Source of the DNA: Christensenella sp. UBA3857
Lineage (GTDB): Bacteria > Bacillota > Clostridia > Christensenellales > CAG-138
Reading direction: 5' to 3'
NCBI GenBank assembly: GCA_002392505.1
Contig: DGHD01000037.1
Span: 1 to 43,914 of the forward strand
DNA length: 43,914 nucleotides
The first letter of the stretch is position 1. Each line of letters opens with the position of its first letter. This document shows positions 9,303-17,215 of the stretch, piece after piece. The notes under the pieces are model-generated. The model made no database searches, was not told where the DNA came from, and saw only the letters and a program-made list of their open reading frames with translations. A program made the translations under genes and the position numbers.

Positions 9303-9374
9303 AAGCAGATCTCCCTTCTTATCGTTTGCGGCGTGAGCCGCGGAAAACGTTCATTATGAAACGCCTTTCGGCAT

Positions 9375-9455
9375 GGATCAAAGAGTCCGTACTTCGGGCG
9401 CTTTGATCCGCGCCGGATGATGAACCCGGCCCGCCCGCCACGAGAGCGGGCCGGG
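9375..9455 (-). other. Paired hairpins between the TasA-like gene and the downstream operon genes
   Basis: Two strong inverted repeats occupy the 188-bp gap. The first pairs GGATCAAAG (9375-9383) with CTTTGATCC (9401-9409). The second pairs CCCGGCCCGC (9425-9434) with GCGGGCCGGG (9446-9455). Neither is followed by a clear U-run on the minus strand. I read them as partial terminators or RNA-processing/stability hairpins that would make the fibre subunit more abundant than the proteins encoded after it. Confidence 0.5.
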
Positions 9456-9490
9456 GATTCATTTAGATCAGATAATTGCCTGCAGTGCAA

Positions 9491-10429
9491 TTAGTCGATC
9501 TGGGTAGCAGCGGCAACAAGAGAACCCTTGATGTGAACATGAACGTTCTCGTTCTCTGCAAGACCATCAACACCGGCGGCAACGTTGCCGAGGTAGGTGT
9601 CAGCCTTGTCATAAAGCTCGACGTTCTCCTGCTCGAATTTCCAGGACCAAACAAGCTCAAACTTATAGTTCAGAGCGGTGTTGGGATCGAAATCAAGAGA
9701 AAGGGTGATAACACCGTTCTCATCCTTGAGCTGGAAGTTATGGCCTTTGCCATGAGTAAGCTGTTCAAGAGCGTTGTCTACAGCCTGCTGATAGGCACCA
9801 TTACCTCCAACCTTGCCGATAATGGCGAGAGCGTCATGGATCGAGCAGCCGTCAGCAGTCAGACCGTAGTTGGCAAGGACAGTCTGATAGTTGGGAAGCG
9901 AGGTGATGATCTTGTTGGCAAGGGACTGACCGTTGATAAGCATATCCCACTTTACGGGAGAATAATCCTTATCGAGCGTGAATTTGCCGGTATAGCCGTA
10001 GGAGCCGTCATCGGCCTTTACGAGCTGGGTGTAATCGGTGTAGGTGCCGGCCTTAAGGAATACGTCCTCCGCAGTGTTTGCGGTAAGGCTTACGCGGGTC
10101 GCAACTTCGGGAGTACCGGAAATCGTGCCGGTAAGCTTTGTTCCGACGTCTTCCCAGCTGGTGCCGGGAGCGACGACCTGCTCATTGTTGGAAGCAACGA
10201 CAGAGAATTCACCGGGATAAGCGTTAGCACCGGTTTCGTGAGTCTTATACTTAGTAGAGAAAGCGTTTCCGTCTACGGTGATAAGAACGCCCCACTTCGC
10301 AACGCGAGCGTTGTCCTCGCCCTGCGCCTTGGTGACGTACTTAGCGAAGGTGCTGCCTACGAAGCAGGCGGTGATCATGGTGAGAGCCAGCATGAGAGCT
10401 GCAACTTTCACAGTCCAATTCTTCTTCAT
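9491..10429 (-). CDS. TasA-like SipW-dependent major fibre protein candidate, 312 aa
   Basis: The N-terminus (KKNWTVKVAALMLALTMITACFVGSTFAKYV) followed by DNARVAKWGVLI at residues 39-50 is the signature of SipW-dependent-type signal-peptide proteins. The mature part is beta-rich and ends with WSWKFEQEN...DKADTYLGNVAA...HVHIKGSL, the usual closing strands of clostridial TasA/camelysin-like proteins. It is longer than most such proteins, with a helical-looking insertion around residues 165-225. An AGGAGG site lies 10 bases before the ATG, and a hairpin-rich leader precedes it. It is flanked by the two peptidase genes. By family it should be cleaved outside the membrane and polymerise on the cell surface; polymerisation is inferred. 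Confidence 0.8.
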   Translation of the reverse strand: MKKNWTVKVAALMLALTMITACFVGSTFAKYVTKAQGEDNARVAKWGVLITVDGNAFSTKYKTHETGANAYPGEFSVVASNNEQVVAPGTSWEDVGTKLTGTISGTPEVATRVSLTANTAEDVFLKAGTYTDYTQLVKADDGSYGYTGKFTLDKDYSPVKWDMLINGQSLANKIITSLPNYQTVLANYGLTADGCSIHDALAIIGKVGGNGAYQQAVDNALEQLTHGKGHNFQLKDENGVITLSLDFDPNTALNYKFELVWSWKFEQENVELYDKADTYLGNVAAGVDGLAENENVHVHIKGSLVAAATQID

Positions 10430-10460
10430 AAGAATCTTTTCCTCCTATAAATATTTTTTA

Positions 10461-10552
10461 GTTGGGGCAATTCCTGCCCGGAGTTACTCGGGACAAAGCG
10501 TTGTCCCAACGGTGAGACCGGCGTCCGGTAATGCGCCCCCGTGGCATGGCGC
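10461..10552 (-). promoter_or_regulatory. Hairpin-rich 5' leader of the TasA-like gene
   Basis: Four hairpins lie within about 90 bases: GCGCC/GGCGC (10533-10537 with 10548-10552), ACCGG/CCGGT (10517-10521 with 10525-10529), GGGACAA/TTGTCCC (10490-10496 with 10501-10507) and GGGCA/TGCCC (10465-10469 with 10475-10479). A longer-range pairing of GTTGGG (10461-10466) with CCCAAC (10505-10510) excludes the last two, which would allow two alternative folds. Upstream of this, GGAGG-N5-ATGTGA (10588-10573) is a minimal start-stop frame and also contains TATAAT. I could not match the leader to a named riboswitch class, including c-di-GMP aptamers. Confidence 0.4.
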
Positions 10553-10626
10553 TTTTGTTATCGAAGCTTTTCTCACATTATATCCTCCGTCGGGGACGCG
10601 TGGCCGCCGCCCGACGGGAAATATAC

Positions 10627-11457
10627 TCATTCCGCCTTGGGGTCCTCCCCGGAGGTCTTAGCCTCCTGCTCTTTGGCAAGGGCCCTTAAACGCTCGAGCT
10701 CTTTCTCGAGCTCCTCGGTCTTGTTATCCTCCTTCTTGGCGGAGCGCGACCTGCGGATGATGTCGTAAATGATGAACGTCAGCACCGGGATGCCGATGAA
10801 CAGCGCCATACCGAGGGGCTTCTGAAGGAAGTAGATGAAATCGCCGAGGGCAGGTATGCGGGACTTGTACACGCCGACGAGCTTATCGGCGGGAACGGGA
10901 TCGGAGTCCTCCGCGTTGTTCGCGTCGCCCTTCGTGGCGAAGGAGAGCTGCCCGTTTTCGTTATTTACGCCGATGACCCTATGCGTTACGACGGAGCTGT
11001 TCTCCATAAACGAGATGACGTCGCCCACCTTTACGTCAGCCGGATCGGTCTTCCGGGAAAATATGAGATCGCCCACCTCGATATGATCCTTTGCGGGACG
11101 CATGACGAGATAGAAGGGTTCCTCCATATCGGCGGCGTTGACGCTCATTATCCTGTTCGCGACCTTATAGTCGCCGACCATGGTATAGACCGTATCGCCG
11201 ACTTTGATGGAAGCGAGCTGCTCCTCGCTCATGTCGATGATCTCGGAGCGGTAGATGCTGTGCTGCACGTCGCTGCTCATTGATCCGGATTTAACGACCA
11301 TCGGCGTGATGCCGAACACGGACGGCGGAACGTCTTTGTTTATAAGACCCTTGACTATGATAGTCAGGTTGAACAGGAGCATCATGCCGAAGATCACGCA
11401 GAGGACTATGCCGACTGCGGAGACGATCTTGCTTGCAATAGACTTCTTTTCTTTCAT
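10627..11457 (-). CDS. Second SipW/ER-type signal peptidase I, with long insertion and coiled-coil tail
   Basis: This 276-aa protein has one N-terminal membrane helix (residues 8-36), VVKSGSM with nucleophile Ser59, VGDLIFSRKTDPADVKVGDVISF, SSVVTHRVIG with His159 and TKGDANNAEDSDPVP. A second membrane helix (about 208-230) leads into a charged tail (TEELEKELERLRALAKEQ). The Ser/His dyad places it in the SipW class. Between SGSM and VGDLI it carries about 65 residues, far more than the dozen or so seen in the other local peptidase; the insertion itself contains VGDTVYTMVGDYKVANRI, resembling a partial duplication of the catalytic-core strands. AAGGAGGG precedes the ATG. It is the first gene of the fibre operon. 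Confidence 0.85.
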   Translation of the reverse strand: MKEKKSIASKIVSAVGIVLCVIFGMMLLFNLTIIVKGLINKDVPPSVFGITPMVVKSGSMSSDVQHSIYRSEIIDMSEEQLASIKVGDTVYTMVGDYKVANRIMSVNAADMEEPFYLVMRPAKDHIEVGDLIFSRKTDPADVKVGDVISFMENSSVVTHRVIGVNNENGQLSFATKGDANNAEDSDPVPADKLVGVYKSRIPALGDFIYFLQKPLGMALFIGIPVLTFIIYDIIRRSRSAKKEDNKTEELEKELERLRALAKEQEAKTSGEDPKAE

Positions 11458-11575
11458 TTTCCCTCCTTATAGGGCCGGTGCCTGCGGATCGGATCCGCAA
11501 AAGGCGTTTTGTCATATAAGGTTTTGCCGTATAGCAGAGTACAGCTCTGCCGACAATGCCATATACTCAAGGTAT

Positions 11576-11604
11576 ATATTACCACAATTGGTATCAAAAG
11601 GCAA
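11576..11604 (-). promoter_or_regulatory. Promoter of the SipW/TasA-like operon with internal operator-like repeat
   Basis: Minus-strand -35 TTGCCT (11604-11599) and -10 TAATAT (11581-11576) are separated by exactly 17 bases. The spacer and the -10 edge hold an inverted repeat, TACCA-N4-TGGTA (11580-11593), placed so that a bound protein would block RNA polymerase. The leader also contains a GCAGAG/CTCTGC hairpin (11534-11550). Confidence 0.6.
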
Positions 11605-11681
11605 TAATAATTTCAAAAAAAGACAGAAAATAATTAGATTTTTCACATTTGTACAAAAAGTGACAAATGCCAAAAACAACG

Positions 11682-11708
11682 CAAGACCCGCCAAAACGGC
11701 AGGTCTTG
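11682..11708 (-). terminator. Terminator of the marR-ABC-esterase operon
   Basis: An 11-bp stem with one wobble pair (CAAGACCTGCC with GGCGGGTCTTG on the minus strand, GTTTT loop) lies 14 bases after the esterase stop and is followed by CGTTGTTTTTGG. Confidence 0.7.
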
Positions 11709-11721
11709 TATATTGTGTGAT

Positions 11722-13521
11722 TCAATCACACATCATCTTGTCTATGATCGCGTAAAGCGCCGATCCGGGATCCTCGGTCATGCGGGTCTCGTTCCCGAAT
11801 TCGAGGAGCTTACCGGACTGCGAAGCCTCCTCCCAAACGGGAAGATCGGATTCGTTGGGATCGCCCGTCTTTACAAAATTGAGAAGATACGAGGTCATCT
11901 CCTCGGCAAGCTCACGGTCCCTTTCGCCGAACAGGCGCGATGAAGCCGGCATATTGCCGTAGAAGTAGATGAGCTCGCCGCTGTGCCACGGACCTAAACG
12001 GCCGTTCTTCTTTGAAAAGCGGTACTCGTACGCGCTTATCCCGTTCGCCTTTGCGGCTTCCGCAAGGGCGTGGTGCGAATGATCGAAGAACAGCGCTCCC
12101 CAGATCGCCGCCCATGCTTCGTCCGCTTCCTTATCGCTCGATACGGGATAGAGGGCCAGCACCTCGTCCGCGTATTCGCCGAAGGCGTCCCTCACGCGCT
12201 TTTCGAAATCGGAGAGCTTCGCGTGATCGAAGATTATGAACGGGCCGCTCTCCTCGCTGTTGAAGCCGTGGAGTATCTGCTTTTCGTTGAAGCGTCCGTT
12301 AAGGTACGATTCGTACGGCGTTTCGGTAAGCGCGTATCCGTCGACCGTTATATGATGCTGGGTATACGCCTCGTTCACGAGCTTCTTTGCGGGGATCGCG
12401 CGAAGCTCCGCGGCGGTCTTCGCGCCGTAACGCTCCATGAGCTCCTTCCCGCTTGCGAGCGCCTCGTTCATGAGCCTGAACGAATGCGGCGGCTCCTTTG
12501 CGGCGAGCGTGGAGCTTTCGAGCACCACCCGCTCGAACAGCCCCTTCGCAAGGGGAGAGGTCGAGAGCGCGCTCACGCAGGCGGCGCCCGCCGATTCCCC
12601 GGCGACGGTCACGTTCCCGGGATCGCCGCCGAAGGAAGCGATGTTTTCATGCACCCATTCGAGCGCGGCGATCTGATCGAGCAGACCGTAATTGCCTGTG
12701 GTCCCGTCAGGCGATTCGTCCGCGAGCTCCTCCGATGCGAAGAAGCCGAACGCGCCGAGTCTGTACGCCATATTGACTACTATCACGCCCTCTCTCGCAA
12801 GACCCTCGCCGCTGTAATCGCCGTACCAGGGCTGACCGGTCTGGAGCGAGCCGCCGTGTATGTAGACGAGCACGGGCAGCGCCTCATGCTCCCCCGCGGG
12901 ACGCCACACGTTGAGGTAGAGCGAATCCTCGCTCACGGGAGGCACGTAATTGTCCTTCAGCGATATCTTGTAATCGTGATAGCCGACGATCCTTGTCAGG
13001 GAGTCGTAGATCGGCAGGTTTACGGGCTGCATGCTCATGGGAGCGAAATGATCCGCCTCGAGCACGCCTTCCCATTTTTCGGGCGGCTGCGGCTCCCTAA
13101 AGCGCAGCTCGCCCACGGGCGGCGCGGCGTAAGGTATGCCGGCGAATACCTCGACGAGCTTATCCTCCGTCTTCACTCCGCGCACTTCGCCGTACGCGGT
13201 CGTTACGATCCCCGTCTTTTCGGGATGCGCGGCGCTTACCGCGGGCACCGCCTTTGTTGGAGGCCAGCTTAAGAGGAATATGCCCGCAAACAGCGCGATG
13301 AACCCGGCAAACGCCGCAAGGCGCAGGAGGAAGCCCTTTTTGCAGAGCTTTTTTACGCGGAGCAGCACGTACCCCGCGGTGAGCGCCGCGGCGAGCGCGA
13401 AGCCCCAGAGCGAGTTCTTGTTGAGCTCGAGCAGGGCGAGCATGATCAAAACGGTCACGGTAAGGAGCGCGGCGAACCAAAAGCCGAAGCGCTTCCTTTG
13501 TTTTTGCTTGCTTTTGTTCAT
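11722..13521 (-). CDS. Membrane-anchored type B carboxylesterase
   Basis: This 599-aa protein starts with three hydrophobic segments (about residues 11-31, 37-55 and 64-86) that are not part of the usual esterase. The alpha/beta-hydrolase domain follows from about residue 105. Diagnostic features are AGIPYAAPPVGELRF, SEDSLYLNVW, the oxyanion-hole HGGSL (222-226), the nucleophile elbow VAGESAGA (Ser310), an acidic residue in GFNSEESGPF (Glu424 or Glu425) and the catalytic His514 in GPWHSGEL. These enzymes hydrolyse carboxylic esters such as p-nitrobenzyl or drug esters. It is the last gene of the marR-ABC operon, 11 bases behind the second ABC subunit, so it may act on the same toxic compounds; the substrate is inferred. 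A GGGGGAAG site precedes the ATG. Confidence 0.88.
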   Translation of the reverse strand: MNKSKQKQRKRFGFWFAALLTVTVLIMLALLELNKNSLWGFALAAALTAGYVLLRVKKLCKKGFLLRLAAFAGFIALFAGIFLLSWPPTKAVPAVSAAHPEKTGIVTTAYGEVRGVKTEDKLVEVFAGIPYAAPPVGELRFREPQPPEKWEGVLEADHFAPMSMQPVNLPIYDSLTRIVGYHDYKISLKDNYVPPVSEDSLYLNVWRPAGEHEALPVLVYIHGGSLQTGQPWYGDYSGEGLAREGVIVVNMAYRLGAFGFFASEELADESPDGTTGNYGLLDQIAALEWVHENIASFGGDPGNVTVAGESAGAACVSALSTSPLAKGLFERVVLESSTLAAKEPPHSFRLMNEALASGKELMERYGAKTAAELRAIPAKKLVNEAYTQHHITVDGYALTETPYESYLNGRFNEKQILHGFNSEESGPFIIFDHAKLSDFEKRVRDAFGEYADEVLALYPVSSDKEADEAWAAIWGALFFDHSHHALAEAAKANGISAYEYRFSKKNGRLGPWHSGELIYFYGNMPASSRLFGERDRELAEEMTSYLLNFVKTGDPNESDLPVWEEASQSGKLLEFGNETRMTEDPGSALYAIIDKMMCD

Positions 13522-13532
13522 TTCTTCCCCCG

Positions 13533-15479
13533 TCAGCTCAATTCGAACGCGCCGGTGTAGAGCTTGTAATATCTGCCCTTCTGCTTAAGGAGCTCCTTAT
13601 GGTCGCCGCGTTCTATTATCCTGCCGTTCTCGAGCACCATTATGGCGTTCGAGTTCCTGACGGTCGAGAGCCTGTGCGCTATTACGAACACCGTCCTGCC
13701 GTTCATCAGCTCATCCATGCCCTTTTCGATGAGCGCCTCCGTGCGGGTATCGATGGAGCTCGTCGCCTCGTCGAGTATCAGCACGGGCGGATCGGCGACC
13801 GCCGCCCTCGCTATCGCGATGAGCTGGCGCTGTCCCTGGGAGAGGTTCTCGCCGTCGTCGACGATCATAGTGTCATAGCCCTGCGGCAGATGCATTATGA
13901 ACGAATGCGCGTTCGCGAGCTTCGCCGCATGCTCGATCTCCTCGTCCGAGGCGTCCTTTTTGCCGAAGCGGATGTTCTCGCGCACGGTCCCTGTGAACAG
14001 GTGCGTATCCTGAAGCACCATCGCCAGGCTTCGCCTCAGGTCGTCCTTCGATATGTCGCGGATATTGAAGCCGTCGTATGTAATGACGCCCTCCTGGATA
14101 TCGTAGAAGCGGTTGATAAGGTTCGTGATGGTCGTCTTGCCCGCGCCGGTGGAGCCGACGAAGGCGATCTTCTGCCCGGGCTTTGCGTAGAGGCTGATAT
14201 CGTCGAGCACGAGCTTCTTGCCGTCGTAGCTGAAATCGACGTCATGGAAGCGGACGTCGCCCCTCACGCGGGTGAGGCTGCCGTCCGGGGTCTTCCAGCC
14301 CCAGATATCGGTTCGCTCGGCGCACTCGACAAGCTCGCCGTTTTCGTCAATGCGGGCGTTGACGAGACGTATCTCGCCCTCGTCCTCCTCGGGTTCCTCG
14401 TCGATGAGCTCGAATATCCTCTCCGCGCCGGCAAGCGCCGCGAGTATCGAGTTGAACTGCTGGCTCATCATCGTGATGGGCTGTGCGAAGTTCCTCGTGT
14501 ACTGGAGGAAGGTGATGAGACTGCCGACGGAGAGCGTTATGAACGCGGGATAATTGCCCTTAAGGAGCGCCACCGCCATCAGCGTGCCGACGAGCGCGGT
14601 TATCGCGTACTGGATGTAGCTCAGATTTCCCATTATGGGCATGAGTATGCTCGCCCAGGTGTTCGCTCCCGCCTCCGCCTTGCGAAGGTTATCGTTGAGC
14701 TTTGCGAAATCGCCGTTTATGCGCTCCTCGCGGCAGAACACCTTTACGACCTTCTGTCCCTCGGTCATCTCCTCGATATAGCCGTTCGCCGTACCGAGCG
14801 CCGCCTGACGCTTTTTGTAGAACGCGCCGGAGCGTTTGCCGAGCGCCTTTACGACGAGTATCATGAGCACGAGCATAATGACCGTTATCACCGTGAGCGC
14901 GGGACTCAGTATGACCATCATCACGAACACGCTCGTTACCCTGAAAATGCTGTTGATGAGCTCGGGTATGCTCTGGCCGACCATCTCCCTCATGGAGTCG
15001 ATATCGTTGGTATAGCGGCTCATTATCTCGCCGTGGGTGTGGGTGTCGAAATACTTGATGGGCAGCTTCTGCATCTTCTTGAACATCTCCTTGCGAAGAT
15101 CGAGAAGCACGCCCGTCGAAACGTTGACCATCAGCCTCGCGCGGACGAAAATCGCAATTATGCCGATAATGTAGACTATCGCCATTTTTACGATCTGGCG
15201 GGTGAACGCAGCCCAGCGCTCGGGCGTTGCGCCGTTGTCCACCATCGGCTGTATGTAATCGTCAACGAGCGGTCTTAAAAGCGCCGTGCCGTACACGTTC
15301 GCCTCCGCTGCGAGTATTATGCACGCCGTTACGATTATGAGAGTAAGTATATAGGGTCTGAAATATTTGAGCAGACGAAGGAAGGTCCTTTTGGCGTTCT
15401 TGGGCTTGGCGAATTTGGGACCGCCCCTTCCCGCGGGACCGCGCGCTACTCTTTCGGATGCTTTGGGTGTTGCGCTCAT
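13533..15479 (-). CDS. ABC exporter half-transporter, catalytic partner subunit
   Basis: This 648-aa protein has a six-helix export-type membrane domain (about residues 45-370) and a nucleotide-binding domain with Walker A GSTGAGKT, Q-loop VLQDTHLF, signature LSQGQRQL, Walker B VLILDEATSSID and the switch histidine in IAHRLSTV. The Walker B glutamate is present, so this subunit should carry the hydrolytically competent site. The start overlaps the stop of the upstream ABC gene (ATGA, 15476-15479), which argues for translational coupling and a 1:1 heterodimer. The pair resembles BmrCD, LmrCD and TM287/288 drug exporters. The substrate is unknown. An N-terminal tail of about 35 basic residues precedes the first helix. 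Confidence 0.92.
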   Translation of the reverse strand: MSATPKASERVARGPAGRGGPKFAKPKNAKRTFLRLLKYFRPYILTLIIVTACIILAAEANVYGTALLRPLVDDYIQPMVDNGATPERWAAFTRQIVKMAIVYIIGIIAIFVRARLMVNVSTGVLLDLRKEMFKKMQKLPIKYFDTHTHGEIMSRYTNDIDSMREMVGQSIPELINSIFRVTSVFVMMVILSPALTVITVIMLVLMILVVKALGKRSGAFYKKRQAALGTANGYIEEMTEGQKVVKVFCREERINGDFAKLNDNLRKAEAGANTWASILMPIMGNLSYIQYAITALVGTLMAVALLKGNYPAFITLSVGSLITFLQYTRNFAQPITMMSQQFNSILAALAGAERIFELIDEEPEEDEGEIRLVNARIDENGELVECAERTDIWGWKTPDGSLTRVRGDVRFHDVDFSYDGKKLVLDDISLYAKPGQKIAFVGSTGAGKTTITNLINRFYDIQEGVITYDGFNIRDISKDDLRRSLAMVLQDTHLFTGTVRENIRFGKKDASDEEIEHAAKLANAHSFIMHLPQGYDTMIVDDGENLSQGQRQLIAIARAAVADPPVLILDEATSSIDTRTEALIEKGMDELMNGRTVFVIAHRLSTVRNSNAIMVLENGRIIERGDHKELLKQKGRYYKLYTGAFELS

Positions 15480-17215
15480 TCTTCGTCGCCTCCCTTCATC
15501 TGGGAATCATAGACCTCGCGATAGATCCGGTTGGTGTTATAGAGGTTCTCGGGCGTATCGAACGCGACGAGCTTTCCGTCGTCCATGACCATGACGCGGT
15601 CGGCGTCCATTACGGAGGCTATGCGCTGGGCGATTATGAACGTCGTCGTCCCTTTGAGCTCAGTACGCAGCGCCTTCCTTATCGCGGCGTCGGTCGCGGT
15701 ATCGCAGGCTGAGGTGGAGTCGTCGAGTATGACTACCTTCGGGCTCTTCAAAAGCGCCCTCGCGATACAGAGCCTCTGCTTCTGTCCGCCGGATACGTTT
15801 ACGCCGCCCTGTCCGAGGTCGGTCTTATACCCGTCGGGGAAGCTCATTATAAAGTCGTGCGCGCAGGCGGCGCGGCAGGCGGCTTCGATCTCCTCCATGG
15901 AGGCGTTTTCGTTGCCCCACTTGAGGTTTTCCTCGATGGTGCCGCTGAAAAGCAGGTTGGTCTGCAGCACCATTGCCACGCTGTCGCGAAGCGTATGGAG
16001 CTTATACTCCCTTACGTCGCGCCCGCCGACGAGCACCTGCCCGTCGAGCACCTCGTAAAGCCTCGGTATGAGCTGCACGAGCGTCGTCTTCGCCGAGCCC
16101 GTACCGCCGATTATGCCGATCGTCTCGCCCGATCTGACCTTGAAGTTCACGTTTTCGAGGGTAAGGTTATCGGGGTTCTTGCTGTACGAGAAATCGACGT
16201 CCCTGAATTCGACGCTGCCGTCCTCCACCTTGAGGGAGGGGTCCGCGTCGTCGTCGTTAATGTCGATCTTCTCGTCAAGCAGCTCGGAGATACGCTTCTG
16301 CGAAGCCCTTGTGATGATGAAGCTGATGAACACCATCGAGAGCATCATTACGCTCGAGAGTATCTGCCCGATATACGCGAGGAAGCCCGAAAGATCGCCG
16401 ACGCGCATATTTCCGGTGACGATCAGCTTGCCGCCGAAGAAGCAGACGGCGATTATCGCGCCGTAGAACAGAAGCTGCGACACGGGGTTGTTCCATATGA
16501 CTATGCGCTCCGCGGCGCGCTGGGCGCTTCTCAGCGCGGTAGCGGACTCGTTGAAGCCGACCGTTTCGTCGTCGCCCTTTACGAACGCCTTTACCACGCG
16601 GATGGCGATAAGGTTCTCCTGTACGCGGGCGTTCATCAGGTCCATCTTGTTGAGCATCTTTTCAAAGAACGGATGCGCCTTGAGCATTATGAACAGCATT
16701 ATGCCGGCAAGGAGCGGTATCGTCACCGCGAATACGAGCGACAGCCTGGGGTTGACCGCCACGGCGAAGCAGAACGCCGTTATCATTATGATGAAGTTCC
16801 TAACGGTCATCCTTATCAGCATGGTGAAAAGGTTCTGGATATTCGTAACGTCGGTAGTGAGCCTCGTCACTATGCTTGCCGTGGAGAATTTATCCACGTT
16901 CGCGAAGGAAAAATCCTGCACCTTGCAGAACAGCATGTTCCTGAGGTTCGCCGCGAAGCCCGTTCCGGCGACCGCCGCGAAGCGCGCGCAGAGCGCGCCG
17001 GAGATCAGCGCGAACACCGCCATCAGGAGCATAAGAGCGCCGTAAGTGAGTATCACGCGGATGCTCGGCTCCGGAACGAGTATGCCGTCGTTTATGAGCT
17101 TTGTCATAAAGAACGGTATCATTATCTCGAGCACGCCCTCCAGTATTATCATGAACGACGCGCCGACCGTCTGCTTTTCATATCCGCGGACGGCGGGAAG
17201 AAGTTTTTTTATCAT
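15476..17215 (-). CDS. ABC exporter half-transporter, degenerate-site subunit
   Basis: This is about 579 aa, with six membrane helices (about residues 15-300) and a nucleotide-binding domain: Walker A GGTGSAKT, Q-loop VLQTNLLF, signature VSGGQKQR and Walker B VVILDDSTSACD. Aspartate replaces the catalytic glutamate and the final histidine motif reads IIAQRIAS, so this half has the degenerate catalytic residues expected of the BmrC/LmrC/TM287-type partner in heterodimeric exporters. I chose the ATG at 17215 rather than 17245 because it overlaps the marR stop as ATGA and has an AAAGGGG site. It acts in the membrane with the next gene. Drug or toxic peptide export is inferred from the MarR neighbour. 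Confidence 0.92.
   Translation of the reverse strand: MIKKLLPAVRGYEKQTVGASFMIILEGVLEIMIPFFMTKLINDGILVPEPSIRVILTYGALMLLMAVFALISGALCARFAAVAGTGFAANLRNMLFCKVQDFSFANVDKFSTASIVTRLTTDVTNIQNLFTMLIRMTVRNFIIMITAFCFAVAVNPRLSLVFAVTIPLLAGIMLFIMLKAHPFFEKMLNKMDLMNARVQENLIAIRVVKAFVKGDDETVGFNESATALRSAQRAAERIVIWNNPVSQLLFYGAIIAVCFFGGKLIVTGNMRVGDLSGFLAYIGQILSSVMMLSMVFISFIITRASQKRISELLDEKIDINDDDADPSLKVEDGSVEFRDVDFSYSKNPDNLTLENVNFKVRSGETIGIIGGTGSAKTTLVQLIPRLYEVLDGQVLVGGRDVREYKLHTLRDSVAMVLQTNLLFSGTIEENLKWGNENASMEEIEAACRAACAHDFIMSFPDGYKTDLGQGGVNVSGGQKQRLCIARALLKSPKVVILDDSTSACDTATDAAIRKALRTELKGTTTFIIAQRIASVMDADRVMVMDDGKLVAFDTPENLYNTNRIYREVYDSQMKGGDEE

Noticed and set aside
8169..9359. 396-codon plus-strand open frame
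   Set aside because: It is antisense to the SipW-type peptidase and the anchored paralog, which have clear motifs and ribosome sites.
10461..10552. c-di-GMP (GEMM) riboswitch in front of the TasA-like gene
   Set aside because: The conserved core sequences of class I and II aptamers are not present; only generic hairpins are seen.
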